Shown: positions 51,501 to 64,000 of the stretch, one piece after another
Layout of the letters: each line of letters starts with the position of its first letter
How positions within the stretch are numbered: position 1 is the stretch's first letter
NCBI GenBank assembly: GCA_910587945.1
Contig: CAJUNI010000001.1
Span: 1 to 64,000 of the forward strand
DNA: 64,000 nt
Source of the DNA: an uncultured Parvibacter sp.
GTDB taxonomy: Bacteria > Actinomycetota > Coriobacteriia > Coriobacteriales > Eggerthellaceae
Direction: 5' to 3'
The notes under the pieces: generated by a model
What the model was told of the DNA's origin: nothing
Seen by the model: only the letters and a program-made list of their open reading frames with translations
The model's database searches: none
Program-made: the position numbers and the translations under genes

Positions 51501-54500
51501 TGCCGGGCACCTACTCGGTACAAGGTACGTTTAATGCTGCCAAGCATCCGATCTTCCAGCCGCTCAATGCGGAGGCTAAGGCAACGGCCAACATCACCAC
51601 CAACGCTGCAGATCCTACTGTAGTGGCTCGGGGTTTCGAAAAGTACAACATCAATGACACCACCGCCTGGGGTGACTTTGAACAGCGTAAAGTGATCGAC
51701 TTCCTCGATAGTCGCTCGGGCTATTCCTTCTTCTTGGGTAATAACAGCTCATCGGTTATTACTCGCGGCAAGATTGTGATCGAGCAAACGGCACCCACGA
51801 GCAATCCGCTCTTCCAGGGACGCCTTGAAGGGGACGGCACTACCACCAAACTCTATGGGTGGGAAGCTGAATCTATTGTGCTGAATCAGAAGTTGCGCCA
51901 ATCCGCCTCTATTCGCCGGGTGGTTATTACCACCATCGAAGATACGGATAATCCAGTTGCGCCTACGACGCCGGCCACCACCGTGGTAACTCGCGCCCAA
52001 TTAGATGCGAGCTATCAAAACGGGGGTGCCTACGTTATTCCTTCCAGTGTGTGGGGTAATCATCACCTGCTACGCATTGAAATTGACGTTACTAACTTTG
52101 GTGCCTCCATTGATTCCGATCCTACCTATGAGGTGAAGCAGGGCAATAAGTGGGTCACCACCTCAGACAAGCCTCATCGCGAATCCATTCCGCGGGTTAT
52201 CTTGCAAGGAACGCCCACTCGCTGGGGAGACCTCGATCTGAAGTGCACGTTTAAGACCTACAACGATTGCTATACCTCAGGGGATACCAGCAATCGATCG
52301 GCTGCGGACAACGCTATTTTGGCGCCGCGGAACCCGGACTATCGCATTTTGGCCTATGCCTTCCGCGACCACAACCCGCGGCAATATAGCGAAAACGAGC
52401 GCGATACCCGCAATGATGTATTTACCAACAATAATGTGGGTGCCCATAAGCAACTCGCTGACATGGAGATCGAGAATTCGGGCTATGTCTATCATCTGAT
52501 GTCCGTGAATCGGTCGAAGTCCTTGATGGGTTCGTTTACCACGGGCAACACCGACCGCATGATGGATTCCCAGCTGCAAGACTACCGCGGATTCCATAGC
52601 TCCAAGGTAGTGCTTTCTGCCTCCTTGTTGGCGGCTATGACTAACCCCTCAGTCACCCTTACGTTCTATGATCGCGATCCCATTACCCTCACCCGGGGAG
52701 ACGCAGATCCCACCCTGGATCTCAACCAATTCCTCGTGCGGGCCAATGGTACCAACACCTATGATCCCACCGTTAATCACGGAACTGACTTAGCGGGGGC
52801 CATGGCGATCCCGAGCGCCTATTGGGCACCGGGGTATCTTAAAAACGTTACGGTGAACTTTGATAGTTTCACCGGGTCGGTTCTCTTTGCGGGCACCACT
52901 TCGGGAAGCACCCGGGCTACCAACTTTATCCCGCCGGCCAACAAGGGCGCTGGCGCCTATGTAGCCATTTATGGCATGGCCGATAATCCCAACTATGATT
53001 TGTGGTTGCCCGGTACCTTCCGTACCACGTTCTATCGCAGTGGCAATGATGTGTCCTGCAATGACAATGCGGCCCTGGTGGTAGTCAAGCCTACCCCGCG
53101 CATTTTCACTCGCGCTTTCGACAATCGCTCCACGTTGCAATTTGATGATTTGGAGGATCCTCGTTCCCAAGCAGCCCCGCTCTTTAAAGAGCGCTCGGGC
53201 TTTATCTTCCAGCTGGGCAATGCCAGTACCTCAAATTTGGCACCGGCGAAATTCACCATGACCGACCTGCCCGCTGAGCAGTACGAATCCAAGCTTCGCG
53301 GCTTTGAAACGACCCATGTATGGGTCAGCGGAAGCCTGATCAATAACACCGATATTGCCTCGGTGACGTTGAAGGTGCGTGATTACGCGGACAATGTGGA
53401 AACCATCACGTTAGATACCACCAACACCGATCCTGCGCTGAACCTAGCTACCTATGCGAAAAATGGTGGCTTTGATATTACGCCTGGGGCCTGGGCTGAC
53501 AGCGACGGCAACGCCCGGTACCTGTTGAACGTTTCAGTAAGCTTTAATCAGATGAAACGCAATACGGCGCCGGCGCGTAATCCTTCCTCTTCTACCATGG
53601 CGAACCAAGCCATGGTGGCGCTCTATGGCAAGCCCACCCGCGTCGGCAATATTACCGTCACGGGTACGTTGAGTTCTTCCTATGGAGCAACCTTAGCACC
53701 GGATGTTTCGGACTCCGATACTTCCACTCTTGAGGTAGTTACCGCCGAACCGGTACTGACCATTGATCGCGGGTGGACCCTTAATGGAAGCCCTGCCAAT
53801 GGTGCCCCCACGAGCTCACCCTATGTTGATAGTCCGAGCGGGAAAGACACGAACCTCTATCAGCATTATTACTACAATTCGATTCCCTATCGGTGGGGCG
53901 AAGATGAGGCTCATGAAAAGGCCTGGACGGTGTATCACCTCTATAACGCCACCGAGTCTGCTGTGGACAGCATGGACCTCAATCTCATCTTGGATCAGAC
54001 AACGGTTGATGCCAACGGTAAGAAGACGGGCTTTGTGCCCACCGACTTGGTGATCTCGGGCTTTAGAACGGACTCCTCGGGTCAGTGGTGGCTCAAGAAC
54101 TCGAGCATCATCGAGGGCATTGACTTGTTCTACAGCGACCATACGCCGGTCACCAGCGCGTCGACCACCAATATGGTGAACTATGCGGCCGACGATGCCA
54201 GTGGCGCGCGCGTTTCCATCCCCATGGCAACCCTGGCCAACTATATTTCGGGTGGCACGCTGACGCTGCCCATTGACGATACTACCTTTACGAATACCTC
54301 GAAGGTGGTTAAGTCCGTGCGTATTCGCTTTAAAACGATGGGCGAACAGCTGACGGGCTCGAACCGGTTGGACTTCTACATCTACGGCAAGATGGAGCAC
54401 CATGGCGCAGCTGCCTTTAGCGACGAAGCGCCCAATGGGTCCTGGCATAACAGCGCCTACTATGAAGCTAACCAGACGCGCTACATTACCACCCGGGCAG

Positions 54501-57500
54501 CACTCTATCCGCGTACCGGTGACTACGGCTACGGCATTTCGCGCAACGCGAACCGCGATATCCCGATTCAGGCATTCCAGTATGGTGCCTATGCCGAAGC
54601 CTTCCGTGGGGCTTCAAGCCCGGTTACCTCATCTCCTAACCCGGGTGAAATCGTAGAGGTGGCTCACGCCGATAAGGAAACGGGTTATACCTTCCAGTTC
54701 TGGAATAAAACCCAGGCCCGCTCCGACAAAAACAGCATTCTCTATGACCTGCGCAGTGTAGGGGATAAATCTGGCGGTCACGGAGCGAAGAGCGTTCATG
54801 GTCTTCTGACCAAGCGTGTAGAAATTGATGCCACCATGCTGACGGTAGGACGCCTGCCGGGATCCACTTCCTCGTCCCTGCAGTCCATCAAGTTCTCATT
54901 CATAGGAAACAACGGTGATCAGGTAATCACGATTACGCCAGATCAGTTGGCTACCTACTTGAGCGGCAACAAGTATATCTTCCGACTCGATAGCCAAGCC
55001 GCGTTTGCTTCAGCCACGGATAAATATCTCCGCAGTGTGGAGTTGGTTTATGGTGATATTGCTCCGAAGTATGTCTGCGGCACCGTTACTGCCAAGTTCT
55101 TTGGTGATGTGGACTGGTACACCCAGGTCTACGAAAACGGACAGGATTCCTTGCTGGAAGGCTATGTGGGCGCGCGGCAAACGGGGATGCCCGCATCGAT
55201 TGCGCCACGCAATGCTTCCGATAGCGCGTTCTTGACCGTCAAGAAGCCCTATTTGGGCATTGAGACTCATGGTCGCTATAAGGATATAACGGAAAGTTAC
55301 ATCCAAAATATCAATAATTGCGATGGCAATCGGACGTACTTAACGGTGCCCTATGATCGGGACCATCAACTCTGGGTGAAGGTCTATAACCTGGACAACT
55401 TCTCCAAACTTGAGAAGTCCGATGTCAATATCAAGCTCTATCTTGAGCGCGAAAATGTGCCGCTAGAGTCTTCGCCCTCGATGCCTAACTGGCTCTGGAC
55501 GGGCTTCCATGCTACCCAGATGACGGTGAACCGCGACCTCATGGATCGCTTTGGAACGGTTGGTGAAATTTGGCTCTATAGCGTGGAAGACAATGCCACG
55601 GCTAAGCCCAATACGCCCACTGTGAAGTTAGAGCCGGTCATGAATGCCAGTGGCCGTCCAACCGGATTCAAAGACAAAGCCACGGGTCAGGTCTATGCCC
55701 TCAATGGGTCGGGCAATTTGGTGTTGACCGAAGCGCAACTCCAGGCCATGGGTATCAAGAATCTGTACCAGGTGGATCTCCAAGACTGGTTGAACATGCG
55801 CACCCAAGTGGCCTCTGACAATGTGAATGCCCAGACGGTCATTTTCGATGGGTTTACTGATGCCAACTTTGGTAAAGACTTTATTGCCATTTCGGCTGAT
55901 GCCAAGATGTACATGGGCGGCATTGATTACAACCCCGACTGTGTTTTGACGAAACATGATGACACAGCCGAACTGGTTTCAAAGATGCTCTTCGACACCA
56001 CCACGGTGGCGGCCTTTACCGACAATCAAATGACCCGGCGTTTCGATCGCTGGGCAACCAGTAAAGAGGAAGGCCACGACTATCCGCGTCACGGAAGCAT
56101 CAGCAATGGAAACACGACCGGTGAAGACCATGACCACGAATTACAAATAGGCTATAAAGCCCAAGGATCATTCCTGGTCGATTTCCGCCAAGGTCTCCTG
56201 GCCGCGGCAGAAAAGACTTCGAAGTACGAATTCGAAGACTATCCGTACTACCTTTATAGCGTTAAGAGTTTTGGGAACAAGCCGTTCAATACAGCGGCTG
56301 ACCTTACCATGACCCAGACCATTCCCGCTGCTCACTTTGATGCCTACTACATCAAGATTCACCCCAATGCCATTAGCTACATGCAATCCATCGACATTAC
56401 CTATGGGGATGGCTCGATAGCTACCATTGATCTTTCTAGCTATGGGGCCAATTCCGGTAACGGCAATTCCTGGGCCAACGGCAAACGCTTCTTGCGTATC
56501 GACCTGCTCTACAAAGAAAACGGTGTTCATAAGCCCTTCCTGCGCACGCAAAATGGCTCGGCCACCGATACGGACGACTATGCCTATCGCGCGGCCTTTG
56601 ATGACACGGTTCCTCAGGCTGATCGCGTTAAAGAAGTGACCTACCACCTGCGTATCAACCAAACCGCCGCTTCTGGCAATACCGCCTTAGGTCCTGACTT
56701 TGGCAGCTGGTATGACTGGAAGTCGCTTGAGGCTACGCCCTTGGAAGTGACGGGCCGTTATGTGCCGGCCAAGGATGTGACTGATACCGGTGGGTTCTGG
56801 GCTGGCAATGGCACCTCCCAGGTGCGTACCTCAGTACGGGTTGGTGGCTCCTATTCGAGCAACAATCACCTGCGCAAGGCGGCCACCCGCTATGACCGCT
56901 GGAACGACCACAGCGCTGCCGACGGATTCCGCTCAAAATTCTCCTGGCAGGACTACTACGCCTTCACCGACTATTCGGAAGACTTAGTTGGCAAGATGCG
57001 TCACTTGGTAACCAATGTGGATTATCGCGTCTATGAGACTGGCAACTATGTGCGTGTGGCTGCCCTCAACAACTTCACAAGTGGGAGCAAGAAGCTCACC
57101 ACCGCTACCCTTGATACCTACGAGGAATATCAAGGATTAGCCAGCTGGGAAAAGGGCACCGGCATCCGTGGTAACTGGGAAAAGGCGCCCTTTGGTAAAG
57201 ACACCCAATACAAGGTGAGTTATTTCCGGTGGCAAGAAGCCATGAAATATCCCGTGGATTATGTTTGGGGTACCAGTAGCTGGCCGAATCAAAACGGCAT
57301 GGGTGTCTATATCCGAAGCACGTGGAAGAATAATGACTACGTCGATAAAGGTCATATCTTTGACTTCATGAACACCGGCTGGCGCTTAGTTTCCTTTGCT
57401 GATGAGGTTCATGTGCGGGAAGATTTGCCGGTCATTCGCCCCGATGAAAATGGTGTCTACTATGGCTTCCTTACCACGGGTATGACGCTGCCCTATGGCG

Positions 57501-60500
57501 ACGGTGATTACTATGAAGGTCTTCCGAACCCCGATGATACCGGCTATGACGACGACGATGATCCGTCGGGTGGCGATGATGACGGCCCACAGACGGATCC
57601 GGATGACCCCAACGAGGAAGACCCGGAGGATGAAGTTAAGGACGATAAGCAAGAGCGCAAGTCCATGCTTCGCTACGTAGATCACATCGATTTCTATATC
57701 CGCGAGTTTAGGGTTGATCCTGTTACCGGCGAGCCGCTGAAAAACGCTGCGGGGGAATATGAGTACAAGACGGCGCTTGGCACCTACGTTTCTGCCAGCA
57801 CGCCAGGCTATACCCGCGTTCATCGCTTGAGCCAAGGCACCGGTGGCCCTGCGGCTAATGAAATTGACTTTGTGGGGGCCTGGAATGCGAAGAAGGACGT
57901 TCACGTTCGCTTTGACCATGCCGGTCAAGACAATGCGAGTCAAATCAGTTATGTGAACGCCTCTACTCCTTACTCTTACATCTTCACTGACCTGAAGACC
58001 TACGACTTTGTCACGAGCTATGACGTCGTGCTGACCGACGTTCATGGCTCGGCGGACTATACCGATGAGACCGGCTATGCCACGAATTCCCATGGTGACC
58101 CCTACGAGAAGTACAGCAGTTGGAACCGTCAGGACCATGACATGTTGGTCTATGGTCGTCCCTACACCTGGAAGCCTATCAATACCTCCAAAGAGCCCTA
58201 CAAATCTGACTGGGCGCGGATGAAGAAAGACTCCATCAATACGGTATGGACCTCCACCTATCGCGACTACAGCAAGCTGGCGGATCAGGGTGGCCACCAA
58301 TACGTTAATAAGGTCAAGGACACCGGGCCCTCCTATGGCATTGGTGACAATGACCACTACAAAGACCGTGCCTACATTGTGTCCTTCGGTATTCCCATTC
58401 AGGCCAATGTCTGGCTCGATGCGCAGAATAGCGCCGGCAACAATGCCGATGGCACCACGCTCTATGACTATAAAGACAACAACGTCAAGAACGTGACGCC
58501 CAACATTGGTACCTATGAAGCCCGTATGCAAAACCTCAAAGACAAGGGCGGCGAAGATGCCACCGGTCGTGCCACTCATATTTCCTATGCACAGCTGACG
58601 GCCAACCTGTCTTCTTACTTGCGTTTGCAGAAGGTCTATATTCCCAAGGGCTTCATCGACAACATCAAGAAGAACGCCGATGGCACAGCGGAAAATGGCG
58701 GTTGGTTCGAGTTGCAATCGTTCAAGTTCACGGTGCAGGTAGACGGTGGCACTCAGACCGTTACGGCTTCCTGGCAAGACTTGGTGGATTGGGGCTTAAC
58801 CAGTGGACCCAATAGCAGCACGAAGTATCCTGACTGCTATGTCATTGATGTTGAGAAATATCTGCGCCAGAAGTTTGATGATGGCAGCTGGACGTTAGCT
58901 ACCTATAAAGCCTGCGACACCACCAATACCATCGAGGGCTATCGTGGCAATCCGGAAGTGAACCGTACCTATTCGCGGCCTCGGGTAGTATCCATGGAGC
59001 TGACCTATAATTCGCCGAACGCCCTGCAGCGTCGTGAGCTTCGTATGCTGGACTCCGAAGAGTGGCTCACCGACACTAAGGCCAAAGCTGGGGTGAAGAA
59101 TTCTCGCGATGCCGATTCCTATGCCTTCGCCTTTGCCTATGATGGCGTCTTTGTAGACCGCACTCCCGATAGCTATACTTCGGCCACGGCCACCGGCAAT
59201 GATCCGGCCACGGGCAATTGGGATGATTACTCAACCCCGACCTTTGGTAAGCAAGGCACGGGCTTCCCGGATGTCTACTCCAACGACACCGTCGTAGTAA
59301 CGGACCTGAAATCCAAAGACCCCCATGCCGACATGTCCGTTTTGCCGAACGTTATTGACGACGATGGTGGCTATAACCTGCGTCACCTTTTGGGTATCTT
59401 GGATAGTTCCATGACCCGTGGCGCAACCCTGCCGGTTCGCAGCGCCTCAGGGTCTATCACGGGCTATCGCCATGTGTTTGCTTATGACAAAGCGGCTACC
59501 GATGTGGAGTCGCCGGTATCCTACGATCCCGATTCCGAAACTATGTGGACCAACATTCCTGATGGTGGCCTCTACGTGGGCGACTATGTGGAATACGACC
59601 TCTATATTGGTGCCGATGCGGCATCAGTGCTGCCCATGGAATCACTCTCCGCTCGCTTTGAGGTGGAGAAGGGCCAGCGCATTATTGGCTGGGAAGTGAA
59701 GAAACAACAAGATGGAACTGGCGCGTGGGTTGACGCGAACAGTGCAAACCTGCCGGTGACGGCAACCCTTGGAAACGCCAGCGGCACGAACACCCAGGAA
59801 TGTCTGCCCCAGGTGGACTACAGTGTGACCACGACGGTGACCTATCCTGACCCGGAGCCTGACCCAGATCCAGATCCCGACCCGGATCCTGATCCCGATC
59901 CCGACCCAGACCCAGACCCTGATCCGGACCCCGATCCGGACCCCGATCCGGAGCCGAATCCTGATCCCGAGAACCCCGAGCCCGAAACTCCGGAAACCCC
60001 GGACACCCCGGAGGTTCCCGAAGAGACTGCTTCGGTCCAGACTGAACAGCTCACTCAAAACGAGATGGCTACTCAGGCACTCGTTCAGTCTGTTGCGGCC
60101 GCCATGCCCCTGGTGGATCCCATCATCACCACCACGGAGAACTACGACAACAACCGCGTTCTGGAATTCCAGGTGGGCCGCACCCTCTATGAGCTCAACG
60201 AAAATGGAGAGTATGTGCTCACGCCGGAAGCTGACCGTGTGGTACAGCCGGGCAAGGGTGTTCATATTCGCGTTATTACCCAGCTGACGGACGAGGTTTC
60301 TAACAGCACCTATGACCAGGTGAAAGAAAATACCGCCTGGAATGATGATCGTCCGACCCATTACATGAACTATCACCCGCGGGCGTACTTCTATGGCACT
60401 TCGGCGCCGAAGCACGGCTTTACCCAATATCGTGCTAAGGGCAGCAGCGCACAAAATTACAGCACTCCCTTCACCTATAGCAATGACGAAGGGTTGGGTA

Positions 60501-63500
60501 CGAGCGACATTGCCCATGAGCATAGCTATAACTATGTGGTGGGTGGCATCAAGCAATACGGCGTCCGTCTGCGCTCGGATTTAACCTACTACAATCATCG
60601 CAGCGACCACACGCGCACCCATATTGAGACGGGTTCGGATGGCTTCTCCTACGTAGTGAACGACGACCACGCGAAAGACCCCACGCTGGATATGCAGTTC
60701 ACGGCAACCTCGCCCTACGGCGTGGCTAACGTGGATGGTAATCCCGCGCAAATGACCGTAGGCAATCTGATCAACCCGACCTACCACACAAGCAATATCA
60801 CGGTGACGGTACAGCTCTTTGATGCCCAGAAGCTCAAGGGCTTCGAGCTGACCCAGACGCCCAAGATTGCTCAGACCAATAAGAAAGTCCTGCAGGCCAA
60901 TGGTGCTGATGTCGACTTGCGCTATCCTCCCACCTTGGCTCCCAGCGTGAACCTCGAGGCGGGGCGTGCCACGGCTACCTCGGACGGTCTCAACGCTGAT
61001 CCTGATCGTCGTCCTACCATCAAGATCGAATACTTCGACGCTCCGGGTACGGATCCGTTGGTGGGCACATGGAAGAGCGAGGCAGAAATCCGCGCTGACC
61101 ACGGTGGCAATGTTCAGGCGGGCTACCTGGTGAACGTAAATCCGTTCCGCACGGTAACCCAAGTGCGCTGGACCTACTACGATATCCCGGCCACACAAAC
61201 TGATAGCGCAGGCAACCAAGTGCCCTATCGTCTGGAGGATGTGGCCTTGGTAGGCGTTGGCCGCTACCTGGACAACCGTAATCAGAACTCTTCCTTCCAT
61301 TACAGCGGCACCTATCAGGAGCAGTTGGAAGGCTGGACCAGTTCTGAGTTCGCCATGGATGTGGGCTATACCCACTATCACGAGGAACGCACCCAGGTTG
61401 ATTTCTGCGGACTTCCCAACAACACCGATAAAACTTGGTTCCAGGTGGAGGAGCCGAAGGTCCATGATTTGGTCATGACCAAGCAAGATTCCGGTGCGAC
61501 CCAGCGGTTCACCACCTATCGTCGTATGCCGGTTATTCGCTTCCAGACCCAATTCTTCCAGAGCAAGACCTTGGCTGAGCGTCCTTACAAGGCTAATGCT
61601 GAGCAGAAGATTGGCTACCTTCCCGGTGAGCGTCTGTGGATCAAGGACGCACTCTACAACGTACCGCGAGGCGCGAATTCAAACCAAGGAACTTCTGCAA
61701 TTGAAGGCGAAATCTATAACCCGGTCTTCTATGAGCGTATTCCGCTGAACTACCTGGTCGATGATGATGGCCATGAGATTGATGCGGAGTATCTGTTCGA
61801 GCGCCTGAGCGCCGAAGGTGCGATCCGCTGGACCGATGCCCAAGGTCGTGACGTTTTGAAAGAACGTACTGTAGATCAGAAGGTGCATCTGCGGGTTACG
61901 AAAGTAGACGAAGCCGACGCTCCTGAGACCGCGCGGGACTACGGCGGAATGATGGTCTACCAGAACGCTAATCAGTCCATCACCAACACCTCTTCTCGTA
62001 CGTTCCAAGATCTGGTGCCGGCAACCTCAAGTCAGAACAGCCGCTTTGGCCTCTTCCGCATTGAATGGGTTCCCGATGAGGACCTGACGGGTGGCGTGCC
62101 CATGGTGCCCGCCGGTCGTGACCCGTTGGCGCCGGCGGACAAGACGGCTCCGGGTAATGCCTGTGTCGAGGTGGGCGACACCATCGAGCTCATCTTTGAT
62201 GTAACCGCTGCTCTAGACGGCCTGCCTCAGGTCTATACCAACGTGGGTGCCAATACCGGTGCCAAGGCTGGCACGGTGGGTCTTGAGCCCTGGTCGTTCC
62301 CGCGCATTGGCGAGTATTTCCATCAGTGGTCGGCGGGGGATCGCTGGGGTTACAGCGGGTCTAACCCCTTAGCCAGCAACTTCAGCTACTCCTCCATTAG
62401 TCGCGGCATTGTGAAGATGGAAAACCAGAGCAAGCTTATGGACCTGGATTTCCTCCATCACGAAGCAGCCTTCACGGCCGACAAGCCGGGTTCCGTGGAC
62501 TTGTGGGAGATGTTTGACGGTTCCTACACCTACATTCCTGGTACCGATGAGAAGACGGAGAGCTACGTCATCATCGGGTACAAGAACAACAAGGGAGAGA
62601 TGCAAGACACCCAAGACTCGACCCATACGATTCCGGTCTATGGGTGGAAGTCGAAGAACGCCAAGGGAACCGATGGTTCGGGTGGCACCTACTTCCTTGA
62701 CGAGGATGCCTCCACCGGCAATTACGTTCAGACTGCTCGCTACACGCCGCGGCCGGCTGTCAATGGCACCGTGGCCTCGGTGGCGTCGCGCCTGCCTTCC
62801 GAAGCCTGGCTTGTGTCTCCCAACAACGAGTCCGCTAATCGCGCTCAAGACACGCGCTATCTCCGGGATTACTGGTCCTTCGTCACCAAGCTGCGCACCA
62901 CCGGTCCGCGCGGAACGGCAGAAGGGGCCGAAACCGAGTGGGGTTCCAAGACGCCCTTGGTTTGGAGTGAAACCCATCTGCACCTGCAAAAGGCGTGGAT
63001 CGCAACTACCAGCGAGTTTGTAGCGGGAGCTACGGGCTCGGTAGACGAAACGGCTGATTGGGAATCCCAGCGTCAGTATGCGCTCTGGGACGCCCATGAG
63101 AGTTGGCCGGAATCTTCGAGCATGGTTTCCGACTGGAAGGGCTTGTTCTACGGTCAATACACTACCGCCCTCCAATACCATCAGAGCTATACCGCGAAGC
63201 TCCAGGCTCTCAACTATGGCGACCGCACCCTGGACGGCGTGGAGTTCACCTATGTCATGCCCTATGGTGCCGAACCTGAGTTTGAAGCCGACAGCGCGGG
63301 CAACCTCGTACCTAAGGTATCTGCAGAGGTGCTGGCTAATAGCACGGGTATGACAAATCTTTCCACCGATCCGAAGGTCAACGAAACCTATAGCGCTATT
63401 GACTCGTCCTTGGTAGAGGTAGAAATTCTTCAGACGCCCTATTCGGCCTATGCGGGCTATGACGCGCCGAGTGCGTCCCAGAACCCGGCTGATTATCGCG

Positions 63501-64000
63501 ATGGCCTCATCCAGAAGAGTGGCGTGGTAGATGTCTCTGCCGATCGCGATCGTTCCACCTATGAGCCCAAGAACGCTACGGGGAATTTAGCTACCGGTGG
63601 AGCTCCGGTGGTCGATACCGCTGCCATGACAACCCAAGCCTATGTGGAAAGCTCGCAACCCTGGGTTTTGAAGATCACGGTGAAGCAGCCCTTGGGCAAG
63701 TGGTTTGGCCGCAACAGCGACGGCACAGCAGTGGGCGAAGATAAGAATGTCGTCGACCCGGATGCCTATAGCGGAAACGCCGGCTACAAGATCAACGTGT
63801 CCGTGGCTTCCCGTATCTTTGCCAACCCGGCTAATGACGAGGGCGAATGGTATGACCGCGTCATGCTTTCTCCCTGGGATAAGGAAGAGGCTACCGGCAG
63901 CGATGTGGCCAAGGGCGAGCGCCCCAGCCGTTCAAGCGCCTACTTCGCAGTCTATGACCTTGATCACTACGAAGGCATCAGCGCTCAAGCCGATACCAAC
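45547..64000 (+). CDS. giant secreted surface protein (partial, interrupted by a G10 tract)
   Basis: ATG with an AAAGG Shine-Dalgarno. As written, ten G at 45597-45606 send the frame into TAA after 27 codons. With nine G it continues without a stop I can find to the window end, in the same frame at every point checked (46 to 64 kb), for at least 6150 residues. It shows a long extended signal peptide (about residues 48-86; basic RRPAKPWERVVSVVMAVLLA, cleavage near VAEA), an Ala/Glu-rich stalk, beta-rich modules, a second acidic linker (47470-47600), repeated modules of about 250 residues (50.1-54.6 kb and probably to 57.4 kb), an Asp/Pro linker (57520-57660), a Pro-Asp repeat (59836-59990) and more beta-rich sequence. 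The anchor, if any, lies outside. A cell-surface adhesin or scaffold is inference; no domain family is recognised. Confidence 0.85.
45597..45606 (+). repeat. poly-G tract (G10), candidate phase-variation switch
   Basis: Ten consecutive G in codons 17-20 of the giant gene. Only 9, 12 and so on G join the start codon to the long frame; 10 and 11 lead to early stops. It is the longest G run I see in the window. Confidence 0.85.
46146..47960 (+). repeat. duplicated N-terminal module of the giant protein
   Basis: Two related segments, about 46146-46320 and 47770-47950. Both carry GFIGG/GFIGD followed by a strand ending in PYVYKASEDGTL or PFIYKDAQGNVL, then a helical stretch. The similarity is at protein level only; the interval also contains unrelated sequence. 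Confidence 0.5.
50102..54680 (+). repeat. divergent tandem modules of about 240-275 residues
   Basis: Each unit opens with a strand of the form GYxFxLxNxS (near 50102, 50925, 51717, 52479, 53198, 53928 and 54685), continues with a TxTRxQL-like segment and an IPxxxW motif (near 50515, 51307, 52033, 52808 and 53476), and ends with IYGxxxxxGxxxVxGTF. The DNA is diverged, so the repeats are old. Similar but weaker units seem to continue to about 57.4 kb. Confidence 0.6.
57520..57665 (+). repeat. Asp/Pro-rich linker in the giant protein
   Basis: Coding low-complexity stretch (NPDDTGYDDDDDPSGG and onward, ending DKQERK), probably a flexible acidic spacer between modules. Confidence 0.6.
59836..59990 (+). 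repeat. Pro-Asp dipeptide repeat in the giant protein
   Basis: About twenty Pro-Asp/Glu dipeptides coded by varied GAT/GAC and CCN codons, followed by a Pro/Glu/Thr-rich tail. The codon variety argues for selection on the peptide and against recent slippage. It resembles wall-spanning linkers of Gram-positive surface proteins. Confidence 0.75.

Noticed and set aside
57386..58777. 463-codon antisense open frame inside the giant gene
   Set aside because: Shadow of the GC-rich coding strand; composition is Val/Ile/Gly/Arg-rich as expected for a reversed frame, with no motifs. The same applies to other long antisense frames there (49520-50491, 59642-60556, 60581-61552).
59836..59990. Short direct repeats read as a possible CRISPR array
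   Set aside because: The repetition is of Pro-Asp codons inside an open frame, with no spacer-repeat periodicity.

Overview
The window is the replication-origin region of a bacterial chromosome, followed by a metabolic block and then most of one enormous surface-protein gene that runs off the right edge. The gene set suggests an anaerobic actinobacterium, most likely class Coriobacteriia (Eggerthellales-like). The pointers are origin and partition genes of Gram-positive type, frequent TTG/GTG starts, a ferredoxin-linked 2-oxoacid oxidoreductase, an amino-acid symporter, and no sugar or respiratory genes. This placement is inference. Base composition appears AT-richer around the origin (about 8-19 kb) and GC-richer from about 25 kb onward.

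Layout: 1-39 is the 5' part of tRNA-Ile. 198-698 encodes a DUF151 bifunctional-nuclease protein. 800-8031 (minus) is gyrA, gyrB, recF and dnaN. 8032-8849 is the probable oriC with DnaA boxes of the form TTTTCCACA. Rightward from it run a GHKL-ATPase/helix-turn-helix protein, dnaA, rpmH, rnpA, yidD, yidC, jag, rsmG, parA and parB. Four perfect parS sites lie at operon boundaries between yidC and rlmN. dnaA is therefore divergent from dnaN, unlike the common colinear dnaA-dnaN order. 17.3-28.9 kb holds rlmN, ddl, a tail-anchored protein, an exonuclease-DinG helicase, a membrane coiled-coil protein, a frameshifted M28-peptidase-like protein with a huge disordered insert, and a LysR regulator.

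29.2-38.3 kb looks like an amino-acid/2-oxoacid energy module: a PaaK-type CoA ligase, a stand-alone LysR effector domain, a TIGR00300 ornithine-cyclodeaminase-like enzyme, an MGMT-domain protein, a three-gene 2-oxoacid:ferredoxin oxidoreductase and an AGCS symporter. 38.6-45 kb holds proC, a nitroreductase, a Bcr-type MFS transporter (apparently starting at ATA), mnmA, a 37-residue membrane protein, a PucR regulator and a small orphan protein.

From 45547 to the end is one giant secreted-protein gene of at least 18.4 kb. Its start codon, Shine-Dalgarno sequence and first 20 codons are separated from the rest by a run of ten G (45597-45606) that puts the body out of frame. Nine G restores one continuous frame with a signal peptide. 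This is a strong candidate for phase variation by slipped-strand mispairing, captured here in the OFF state, and is the most interesting observation in the window. A homopolymer sequencing error is the main alternative.
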